Shown here one piece after another: positions 9,869-16,815 of a DNA stretch of 38,580 nucleotides. Each line of letters opens with the position of its first letter. Position 1 is the first letter of the stretch. Source of the stretch: JAJZRV01 sp027442615. GTDB lineage: Bacteria; Pseudomonadota; Gammaproteobacteria; Burkholderiales; Ferrovaceae. The notes beneath the pieces are model-generated. The model searched no databases. It was not told the origin of the DNA and saw only the letters and a list, made by a program, of their open reading frames with translations. Made by a program: the position numbers and the translations under genes. The stretch lies in assembly GCA_027442615.1 (NCBI GenBank), contig DAIBBI010000044.1:1-38580 (forward strand), read 5' to 3'.

Positions 9869-11520
9869 TATTCAAACAGCTGGAATCGTTCGGAACGGTC
9901 CCCCACGCGCGCACCCGTCCACAGCAGGCGCCAGCCCGAGGGTACGGCAAAAGACTCCTGTGAACGGGACTGTACGAGCCAGAGGCGGCAATGAGTGCGC
10001 GTTCCCAGCTCGAGGCGCTGGGTGCGGATATTCAGGAAGTAGTAGAGCAACCCGCGCTGCGGCTCGCCCAGTCCGGTGCTGGCAATGCAGCCTGCGTGGG
10101 GAGGAATGGCTTTGGCAAGCGATTGCATCATGCCCTGGTAACTGCGCGACGCTTCAACGTACGGCAGCCAGAGGGTCATGACAAGCATCCAGGAGACGGT
10201 CATGCCAACGGTCCAGTTGACGAGCGCGCGTCGTGCAGATTGACGCGAGCGCAGGATGGTGACCACCCACAGCAGGGTCAGGCCAAGCGCCACACCAAAA
10301 GCTGCGGGCTGGAAGGTGGCGTGATAACCGGGGAGCTGGGCGTCCAGATAATTGACGATGCGGGCGGGTTGACCCGTGAGCTGGGCAACCCAGCCCAGCC
10401 ACAGCATTGTGGTAATGAGGCCAAAAGTCAGCATGCCGAACCAGTCGAATGCGCTGGCAGCGCCGCGTCGCATCGTGTCGATGCCGCCACTGGCCAGCAG
10501 TACCAGAGGCAACAACAGGGGTAAGGCATTGCTCTCGCGCGGGGTAGTGCAAAACCCCAGTACCAGAAGCATTACCAGCAGGGCAAGCAGCAAAAATCGC
10601 GACTGAGGCGTGCGCAGTCCACGCATGCCGCCGTTCCATAAGGCCCCCAGAGCCAACGGCGCCGCTGGCCAGGCAAACCAGGCAGCCACGCCGAAGTAGT
10701 ATGTGGGAATGCAATCGCTTGCGGTCCACAAGGTAGGGTGGAGAATCGGATTGGCCAGCACCGACCACCACAAACTGAATAAGCGTGGGGCATGTTCGTG
10801 CAGCGCCCAAGGCCACACCACCAGACAGGGTGCGGCCGACAGGAGCCACACCAGTACATGGCGAAGGGGATGCTGCGGCCGGTAATCGGGCACCAGGAAC
10901 GGGGTAAGCAACACGATGGGCAACAACAGGCCCAGTGCCAGTGAACCTTGCGACAGGAACGCAATGCCAAACCCCAGACCGCCAAAAATACCGGACAGCA
11001 CCGGGCGGGTCCGCGCCAGGGGTATGGCGATGAGGGTCCAGGTGATGCCGGTCAGCCAGGCCAGATCGGTGCTCATCTCATGGCCGCGGATCACAAGGCC
11101 CACGCTGCCGATCAGCATCAATACGGAAACGCGCATGGCTCGAGGGCCAAACAGGTCGCGTGCCCCCAGGGCTACGCCCAGCATGGTGATGGCCATGAAG
11201 CAACCACTTGCCAGGCGCGCAGCGTCGTGGGCTGGCAGAAGTCCCTGTAGCCAGCCGGTGAGGCTGGCCGTGACCCAGAAGTACAGGGGGGGGTGCGCGA
11301 GGTAAGGTTCGCCGGCAAGGTCAGGAGACAGCCAGCTGCCGCCGTGGAGCAGGCTGTGTACAATGCCCTGGCTGACCGCCTCGTCGTACTTCCAGGGCGT
11401 ATGCCCAGTCAGTCCGGGGAGCAGCCAAGCCAGGCAGACCAGAAGGAACAGGGCAGTCTTGAGTGGGGTGGCCTTACCGTCGAAATCCAGGTTTTTTTCG
11501 GCCGACAGGAGCGTTCGCAA
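9865..11520 (-). CDS. Glycosyltransferase family 39 (ArnT/PMT-like), polytopic membrane protein
   Basis: Integral membrane protein of 551 residues with about a dozen predicted transmembrane segments. The first periplasmic loop holds Asp46-Glu47 in WKYDEAV and then the HPPLYFW segment, both typical of ArnT-like and PMT-like glycosyltransferases that take a sugar from a polyprenyl-phosphate carrier. The acceptor (lipid A, protein or another glycan) cannot be read from the sequence, and no arn operon is nearby. The reading frame is bounded by an in-frame TAG at 11527-11529, so the TTG at 11520 is the first possible start. A run of six G lies about nine bases upstream. It sits 3' of rpmE and overlaps hrpA by four bases. 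Confidence 0.82.
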   Translation of the reverse strand: MRTLLSAEKNLDFDGKATPLKTALFLLVCLAWLLPGLTGHTPWKYDEAVSQGIVHSLLHGGSWLSPDLAGEPYLAHPPLYFWVTASLTGWLQGLLPAHDAARLASGCFMAITMLGVALGARDLFGPRAMRVSVLMLIGSVGLVIRGHEMSTDLAWLTGITWTLIAIPLARTRPVLSGIFGGLGFGIAFLSQGSLALGLLLPIVLLTPFLVPDYRPQHPLRHVLVWLLSAAPCLVVWPWALHEHAPRLFSLWWSVLANPILHPTLWTASDCIPTYYFGVAAWFAWPAAPLALGALWNGGMRGLRTPQSRFLLLALLVMLLVLGFCTTPRESNALPLLLPLVLLASGGIDTMRRGAASAFDWFGMLTFGLITTMLWLGWVAQLTGQPARIVNYLDAQLPGYHATFQPAAFGVALGLTLLWVVTILRSRQSARRALVNWTVGMTVSWMLVMTLWLPYVEASRSYQGMMQSLAKAIPPHAGCIASTGLGEPQRGLLYYFLNIRTQRLELGTRTHCRLWLVQSRSQESFAVPSGWRLLWTGARVGDRSERFQLFEY

Positions 11521-11537
11521 GCGGTGCTACCCCCCGT

Positions 11538-11563
11538 AAAAAGAAAGGCAGCGCAAAGCTGCC
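11538..11563 (-). terminator. Rho-independent terminator of rpmE
   Basis: On the minus strand a perfect six-pair stem (GGCAGC/GCTGCC, loop TTTGC, positions 11563-11547) is followed by TTTCTTTTT at 11546-11538. It lies about 25 bases after the rpmE stop. The T-tract ends directly before the G-run that serves as ribosome-binding site for the glycosyltransferase gene. Confidence 0.75.
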
Positions 11564-11588
11564 CATCCAGATGATGCAGTGATTGAGG

Positions 11589-11795
11589 CTACTTGCGTGC
11601 GTATTTTTGGCGGAATTTTTCGACGCGGCCCGCAGTATCCACAATCTTTTGCTTACCCGTATAGAACGGATGGCAGGCCGAGCAAACTTCCACGGATAGC
11701 GCAGGCTTATCCAGCGTTGAACGGGTGACGAACTTGTTCCCGCAACTGCAGGTTACGGTAACTTCTTCATATTTCGGGTGAATATCAGCTTTCAT
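11589..11795 (-). CDS. rpmE: 50S ribosomal protein L31 (zinc-binding form)
   Basis: Ribosomal protein of 68 residues, full length for bL31. The zinc-binding cysteines are all kept: Cys16 and Cys18 in CSCGN, Cys38 and Cys41 in CSACHPFYTG. It is therefore the C+ (zinc) form, which zinc-starved bacteria replace with a cysteine-free paralogue. No such paralogue is in this window. The N-terminus MKADIHPKY is typical. An intrinsic terminator follows at 11563-11538. The gene stands alone between rho and the GT39-hrpA-fkp group. Confidence 0.97.
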   Translation of the reverse strand: MKADIHPKYEEVTVTCSCGNKFVTRSTLDKPALSVEVCSACHPFYTGKQKIVDTAGRVEKFRQKYARK

Positions 11796-11896
11796 GACCT
11801 TTCCTGAATAAGTCGCCGGGGTATACGACGAACAGCCCTTAATTATGATTCAAAAGGAATTTTTCTGCAAGTGCGACGGGCGTTTAGTTTTTCTGC

Positions 11897-13156
11897 CTAG
11901 CCGCGGCGCATTGAGTCGAAAAAGTCCGCATTGTTCTTGGTCGCCTTGATTTTATCCAGCAGGAATTCAATGGCCTCCAGCTCATCCATGGGGTAGAGCA
12001 GCTTTCGCAGGACCCAGATTTTCTGCAGAACGTCAGGCTTGATCAGCATTTCTTCGCGACGCGTGCCGGAGCGGTTAACGTTGATGGCCGGGTAGATCCG
12101 CTTTTCTGCCATGCGGCGGTCCAGATGGATTTCCATATTGCCGGTACCCTTGAACTCTTCATAGATCACATCGTCCATGCGCGAACCGGTATCCACCAGT
12201 GCCGTGGCGATGATCGTGAGCGAGCCACCTTCTTCGATGTTACGGGCCGCACCAAAGAATCGTTTGGGGCGCTGTAGGGCATTGGCATCCACACCGCCCG
12301 TCAGGACCTTGCCTGACGCGGGAACGACCGTGTTGTAGGCACGGGCCAAGCGGGTGATGGAGTCGAGAAGGATGACCACGTCGCGCTTATGCTCCACCAG
12401 GCGTTTGGCTTTTTCGATGACCATTTCAGCCACCTGTACATGGCGCGTTGCCGGTTCGTCAAAGGTGGAGGAAACCACCTCTCCCTTGACGGATCGTTGC
12501 ATTTCAGTCACTTCCTCGGGTCGTTCGTCGATTAGCAGCACGATCAGGTGGGCATTGGGTGAGTTGGCCGAGATGGAATGTGCAATATGTTGCAACATGA
12601 CCGTTTTGCCGCTTTTCGGGCTGGCCACCAGCAGGCCGCGCTGGCCTTTGCCGATGGGGGCGATGATGTCGATGACGCGCCCGGTGGTGTTTTCTTCTGC
12701 CCGGATGTCACGCTCCAGCACCAAAGGCTCATTGGGGAAGAGCGGCGTCAGGTTCTCAAACAGGATCTTGTTTTTCGAGTTTTCCGGGGGTTCGCCGTTG
12801 ACCAGGTCCACCTTGACCAGGGCAAAGTAGCGCTCACCTTCCTTGGGTGTCCGGATTTCTCCTTCGATACTGTCGCCGGTGTGCAGGTTGAATCGACGAA
12901 TCTGCGAGGGGCTGATGTAAATGTCGTCAGGGCTGGCCAGATAGGAAGTTTCTGGCGAGCGCAAAAACCCGAAGCCATCCTGGAGAACTTCCAGCGTTCC
13001 TTCACCATAGATGCTTTCGCCACGTTTGGCCTGGTTTTTGAGCAGCGCAAAGATCAGTTCCTGCTTGCGCAGTCGGTTGGCACCTTCAATTTCATTTTTG
13101 ACGGCCATTTCCACCAGTTCGGTCACATGGTGGGTTTTGAGATCAGATAAATGCAT
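11897..13156 (-). CDS. rho: Transcription termination factor Rho
   Basis: Hexameric RNA-dependent ATPase of 419 residues, the same size as E. coli Rho. The N-terminal helical domain (residues 1-47) leads into the RNA-binding cold-shock-like domain with GFGFLR at 61-66. The P-loop ASPKSGKT lies at about 178-185, and the Q-loop/R-loop region with the GGVDANALQRPKRFFGAARN segment is intact. There is no large Asp/Gly-rich insertion of the kind seen in high-GC Gram-positives. The ATG at 13156 is preceded by CCACAACTCCCC and has no Shine-Dalgarno sequence. The leader is very C-rich and G-poor, as expected for autoregulation by Rho-dependent attenuation. trxA lies just upstream on the same strand, the common proteobacterial order. 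Confidence 0.97.
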   Translation of the reverse strand: MHLSDLKTHHVTELVEMAVKNEIEGANRLRKQELIFALLKNQAKRGESIYGEGTLEVLQDGFGFLRSPETSYLASPDDIYISPSQIRRFNLHTGDSIEGEIRTPKEGERYFALVKVDLVNGEPPENSKNKILFENLTPLFPNEPLVLERDIRAEENTTGRVIDIIAPIGKGQRGLLVASPKSGKTVMLQHIAHSISANSPNAHLIVLLIDERPEEVTEMQRSVKGEVVSSTFDEPATRHVQVAEMVIEKAKRLVEHKRDVVILLDSITRLARAYNTVVPASGKVLTGGVDANALQRPKRFFGAARNIEEGGSLTIIATALVDTGSRMDDVIYEEFKGTGNMEIHLDRRMAEKRIYPAINVNRSGTRREEMLIKPDVLQKIWVLRKLLYPMDELEAIEFLLDKIKATKNNADFFDSMRRG

Positions 13157-13228
13157 GGGGAGTTGTGGATTCGAAAGGGAAAGGTGGAATTCAGGGATTT
13201 ACCAGGGAAAGGGACGGTGGGATTACAG
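13157..13228 (-). promoter_or_regulatory. Putative rut-like leader of rho (C-rich, G-poor)
   Basis: On the minus strand these 72 bases directly upstream of the rho start hold 31 C and only 6 G, with many CCC and TCC clusters and no stable hairpin. This is the composition of a Rho-utilisation site. In E. coli the rho leader is a Rho-dependent attenuator. The same role here is inferred from base composition and position alone. Confidence 0.5.
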
Positions 13229-13251
13229 CGCCGCCCTTACAGCTGCGGCGC
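13228..13251 (-). other. GC-rich hairpin between trxA and rho
   Basis: A perfect seven-pair inverted repeat (GCGCCGC/GCGGCGC, ten-base loop) starts 13 bases after the trxA stop. No T-run follows on either strand, so it is not a standard terminator. It could protect the trxA 3' end or separate trxA from the rho leader. Confidence 0.45.
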
Positions 13252-13263
13252 AGAGTAACGCGT

Positions 13264-13590
13264 TCAGATGTGGCTGTCAATAAAGGCGCTGAGTTGGGAT
13301 TTTGACAAGGCGCCCACTTTGGTGGCTTCCACATTGCCATTTTTGAACAGGAGCAGGGTGGGAATGCCGCGGACACCGTACTTGCGAGCCATCTCGGGGT
13401 TATCGTCAACGTTGAGCTTGGCGATCTTGAGGCGCCCGTTGTAGTCGCGCGACACTTCTTCCAGAATGGGGGCAATCAGTTTGCAGGGGCCGCACCATTC
13501 GGCCCAGAAGTCCAGCAGGACCGGGGTGGGCGATTGCAGTACGTCTGTTTCAAACGAACGATCAGTCACGTGCTGGATAGATTCGATCAT
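13264..13590 (-). CDS. trxA: Thioredoxin 1
   Basis: Cytoplasmic disulfide reductase of 108 residues, the standard length. The active site WCGPC is at residues 32-36, preceded by LLDFWAE, and the cis-proline loop GIPTLLLF is near residue 76. It is expected to accept electrons from thioredoxin reductase and reduce ribonucleotide reductase, methionine sulfoxide reductase and others. A GAGGAACCCCC sequence precedes the ATG at 13590. It is divergent from fdxA (189-base spacer) and upstream of rho. Confidence 0.97.
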   Translation of the reverse strand: MIESIQHVTDRSFETDVLQSPTPVLLDFWAEWCGPCKLIAPILEEVSRDYNGRLKIAKLNVDDNPEMARKYGVRGIPTLLLFKNGNVEATKVGALSKSQLSAFIDSHI

Positions 13591-13634
13591 GGGGGTTCCT
13601 CAAAATTCAGTCAGTAAAACGTTTGGGTTTGCGT

Positions 13635-13651
13635 CGCAGCAGACCGCTGCG
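13635..13651. repeat. Inverted repeat in the trxA-fdxA divergent spacer
   Basis: Perfect six-base arms CGCAGC and GCTGCG flank the five bases AGACC. It lies 45 bases upstream of the trxA start, inside the divergent intergenic region. It may be an operator or an RNA hairpin in the trxA leader. No T-run follows. Confidence 0.35.
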
Positions 13652-13730
13652 GGAGGTGAATGGTATCTATCCTAAACCAAATGGCCCAAGGATGGGAAGG
13701 GGGGCTTCGCATTCGTGCCGATTTTCCTGC

Positions 13731-13736
13731 TAAAAT
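13731..13736 (+). promoter_or_regulatory. Candidate -10 element for fdxA
   Basis: TAAAAT lies 44 bases before the fdxA ATG in the divergent spacer. No convincing -35 box is seen at the usual distance, so this is a weak call. Confidence 0.25.
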
Positions 13737-13779
13737 GCGCCGTTGCCCGCGTGAATACGCTTTGTTGGAGGTTTTCGGA

Positions 13780-14103
13780 ATGACCTATGTCGTCACCGAA
13801 TCTTGTGTCAAGTGCAAGTACACTGATTGCGTGGATGTCTGCCCCGTGGATTGTTTCCGCGAGGGCCCCAATTTTCTGGTGATCGATCCGGATGAATGCA
13901 TTGATTGCACCCTGTGCGTCGCCGAGTGTCCGGTCGAGGCGATTTTTGCCGAGGATGACGTTCCGGAAAACCAGCGTGCTTTTATCGCCAGGAATGCAGA
14001 GTTGAGCAAACTCTGGAAGCCCATTACTGAGCGAAAAGAAGCGCCAGCCGATGCCGATGACTGGAAGGACGTCAAGAATAAAGCTCACCTCCTGGAACGC
14101 TGA
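13780..14103 (+). CDS. fdxA: 7Fe ferredoxin ([3Fe-4S][4Fe-4S]), FdxA/FdI type
   Basis: Electron carrier of 107 residues. All nine cysteines fit Azotobacter FdI with a one-residue shift: Cys9, 12, 17, 21, 25 and Cys40, 43, 46, 50, which together bind one [3Fe-4S] and one [4Fe-4S] cluster. The start is the ATG at 13780 because GGAGG sits eight bases upstream and the protein then matches the family length. The frame is open back to 13660, but that extension is not family-like. The TGA stop is followed with no gap by the TTG start of the nuclease gene, so the two are probably co-transcribed. Confidence 0.94.
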   Translation: MTYVVTESCVKCKYTDCVDVCPVDCFREGPNFLVIDPDECIDCTLCVAECPVEAIFAEDDVPENQRAFIARNAELSKLWKPITERKEAPADADDWKDVKNKAHLLER

Positions 14104-16815
14104 TTGATCGCCTCTCGCGAGGAAGATGTCCTTGAAGTGGCGCTGAGGCGCATCGTTGGAGATGCGCTCCAGAAACCAGAATCACCCGTGATGGTGTTGC
14201 TGCCCCACGCAGCTCTGGTGGATTCGTTTCAACTGCAATTGTCCGAAAGTCTCCCCGGCTCAGTCCCTCTTTGCATCACCACCCTGTCGCGCTGGGCTGC
14301 CGAACAGATTCCAAATGGCAGGATCATCCCTGAGATAGAACGTTTATCCTTGGTATTCAATGCGCTGCGTGAGCGGCGCTGGTTTGAACAAGAGGACCGC
14401 TGGGTGCTGGCGCGCGAAGCGTTGGTACTGGTAGACGAATTGACGCGCTGGGGCTTTGCGATGCCCCGGGATACGGAATCCTTTGCCGGGCAACTGGCGC
14501 AAGCCTACGCCACCCGCAGTTCAACGCCCCTGCAGTTTGAAGCGCGCCTCGTCCATGACTTATGGTGGGCGCTCAACCAAAATCCACTGGAATTATCGCC
14601 AGCCATGGCATACCAGCGGCAGCTCGCTCAGCTTGCCACGCTCCCGCGGCAAGGTTCCTGCTATCTCGTGGCAGCTGCAAGACTGACTCCCGCCGAGTCC
14701 CAATGCCTCGCCGTGCTTGCAGAACGCATGACGCTGGTTCGAATTGAAAACCCCCAGCCCGGCCGGGAAGGGGATGCCTGTACCACCGCACTGCGCACCG
14801 CATGGGAGGATCCCGCTTGCGGTACCTTGTCTGATCGTGCGCAAGCACTGGCCTGTGACATGCCCATGAGCCCGTTTGAGGGTCGTCTGGTTCTGGCAGG
14901 CATGGAAAGCATCGAGCGCGAAGCACATGAAGGGTCGCTCCAGATCATGCAATGGTTGTTGGCAGGTTACCGAAACATTGCCATCGTGGCTCAGGATCGC
15001 GTGGCATCGCGACGCTTGCGTGCAATGCTGGAACGGCAAGGCGTTGCCGTGCGTGATGAATCGGGATGGACTTTTTCCACGACCGCTGCCAGCACTGTGG
15101 TGATGCGATGGCTGGACCTGGTGCGTTCTGAAGGCTATTACCGACACCTGCAGGACTTGTTGCATTCTCCCTATCTGTGCGGTGATTGGCCGGTGGAAAA
15201 GCGGCAGCAGGCCGTTTCCGTATTGGAAGGCCTGATGCTGCGTACCAACTGGATTTCGGATCTGGGCCTATTGGCGCAGCATTTCGAAGACTCCGCTGGC
15301 AATCAGGGGGATGGTGAGGCTCACGCGCGCGAAATGCTGGATCGGTTGCGGCGGGGAATCCAGCTGCTCCAACCGCAAACGCTTCGCTTTGCCCAATGGC
15401 TGGAACGCTTGATGCAAAGTCTGGAAACCTGCGGCATCGCCATGGGTCTTGCCCAGGATGCTGCGGGTTGTCAGCTGCTGGAAATTCTCAACCAGCTCGG
15501 CGAGGACGCCGAGCTGGTTCCAGGAAAGCTTACGCTGCCAGAATGGGTGCGCGCATTGGACCTGCAGTTTGAAGCAGCCAGCTTTATGGAGAAGCAGTCT
15601 CGAGGCCCGGTATGCATGACGCAGTTGAGCATGACGCGCTTGCGCAGCTTTGATGCAGTACTGGTCTTGGGTGCTGATGCAGACCATCTTCCCTTCGTCT
15701 CCCGACAGGCCTATTTTGGTGACGTGGTTCGCGCTGCCCTGGGCTTGCCCACGCGCCAGGACATTCTCGAAGCAACATGCCGCGACCTCATTGAGCTGAT
15801 CTCGCGCGCCGGCACCGTCAAGGTGACCTGGCGCAGCGAAATCAATGGAGAACGCAATCCGCTCGCGCCGCTGTTGCAGCGCCTGGATGTGTTTCACCAA
15901 AGCGCCTGGGGCAAACCGTTGCTGACACCACAAACGGCCCTTCCAGACATTGAAGCTGGTTTGGTCAAAGCTCCCGGGATGCCTGCCCCCCGGCTTGCAG
16001 CCACTCAAGTGCCCCTGAGTCTTTCGGCAAGCGGGCATAACCGTCTGCTGGATTGCCCTTATCAGTTTTTTGCTGCTGCCGTGCTGCGTCTTGACGATGA
16101 CGGCACCATTCAGGAAACCGTGGACAAACGAGATTACGGGCAACTCATTCACGAAATTTTGTATCGATTCCATCAGGCCACGCCGCAGGTTTCGGCATTG
16201 GCATTAGGTGAAGCCTCCCGACGGCTGACGGCGCTGACGCGTAGCGTCTTTGCCAGGAAAAAAATCCCTGATGGGGAGATGCGTGCCTGGGGCCTGCGCT
16301 GGGAATCCAGAATTCCTTCCTATGTGGCCTGGGCCACTGCCTGGGAGCAGGATGGATGGCGCTGGACGGGCGGAGAAGTGATGCAAGAGCGCCTGTTGGG
16401 GGCGCATACGCCAGGCCAGGTTGTCCTCAAGGGAAAGCTCGATCGCATGGATCGGCGCGGCGGACCCGAGGGAGAAGAAGTGGCGATCCTGGATTACAAG
16501 CTCAAATCCTTCAGCAGCAAAATCGCCAGGGACATCGCACAGGGCGAAGATGTGCAGCTTGCCGTCTATACCCTTCTGGCCGATCAGCCCATTGCGCAGG
16601 CGGCTTACTTGATGCTGGACGTGGAGGGTGTGCCTCGTCTCGTGGAGAGCCCTGATCCCCAGGAAAATGCCGAGGCCGTGGCAGCGCGTGTGGTGATGCT
16701 GTTCCGGTCGCTCCGTGAGGGCGCGGCGTTGCCTGCTCATGGTGGGGATCAGGATTGCCTGCGCTGTGAATATGGCGGACTGTGTCGGCGCGATCATTGG
16801 GATATCAACGCATGA
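14104..16815 (+). CDS. PD-(D/E)XK nuclease, AddB-like Fe-S protein of double-strand break repair
   Basis: Protein of 903 residues if the TTG at 14104 is the start. A GTG at 14137 is an alternative. The N-terminal two thirds resemble a degenerate helicase fold as in AddB, with no intact Walker A motif visible. The C-terminal nuclease domain has Asp780 and Asp783 in KLDRMDRR and the catalytic D797-Y-K799 in ILDYKLKSF. Four cysteines match the AddB iron-sulfur staple: Cys651 in LDCPYQFF and Cys885, Cys888, Cys894 spaced C-x2-C-x5-C. It should join the helicase downstream (ATGA overlap) in an end-resection complex that replaces RecBCD. It follows fdxA without a gap. Confidence 0.85.
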   Translation: MIASREEDVLEVALRRIVGDALQKPESPVMVLLPHAALVDSFQLQLSESLPGSVPLCITTLSRWAAEQIPNGRIIPEIERLSLVFNALRERRWFEQEDRWVLAREALVLVDELTRWGFAMPRDTESFAGQLAQAYATRSSTPLQFEARLVHDLWWALNQNPLELSPAMAYQRQLAQLATLPRQGSCYLVAAARLTPAESQCLAVLAERMTLVRIENPQPGREGDACTTALRTAWEDPACGTLSDRAQALACDMPMSPFEGRLVLAGMESIEREAHEGSLQIMQWLLAGYRNIAIVAQDRVASRRLRAMLERQGVAVRDESGWTFSTTAASTVVMRWLDLVRSEGYYRHLQDLLHSPYLCGDWPVEKRQQAVSVLEGLMLRTNWISDLGLLAQHFEDSAGNQGDGEAHAREMLDRLRRGIQLLQPQTLRFAQWLERLMQSLETCGIAMGLAQDAAGCQLLEILNQLGEDAELVPGKLTLPEWVRALDLQFEAASFMEKQSRGPVCMTQLSMTRLRSFDAVLVLGADADHLPFVSRQAYFGDVVRAALGLPTRQDILEATCRDLIELISRAGTVKVTWRSEINGERNPLAPLLQRLDVFHQSAWGKPLLTPQTALPDIEAGLVKAPGMPAPRLAATQVPLSLSASGHNRLLDCPYQFFAAAVLRLDDDGTIQETVDKRDYGQLIHEILYRFHQATPQVSALALGEASRRLTALTRSVFARKKIPDGEMRAWGLRWESRIPSYVAWATAWEQDGWRWTGGEVMQERLLGAHTPGQVVLKGKLDRMDRRGGPEGEEVAILDYKLKSFSSKIARDIAQGEDVQLAVYTLLADQPIAQAAYLMLDVEGVPRLVESPDPQENAEAVAARVVMLFRSLREGAALPAHGGDQDCLRCEYGGLCRRDHWDINA

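Noticed and set aside
13228..13251. Hairpin after trxA as an intrinsic terminator
   Set aside because: No T-run follows on either strand, so it is listed only as a hairpin.
13660..13779. Extended fdxA start
   Set aside because: The extra 40 residues are absent from the ferredoxin family, and GGAGG directs initiation at 13780.
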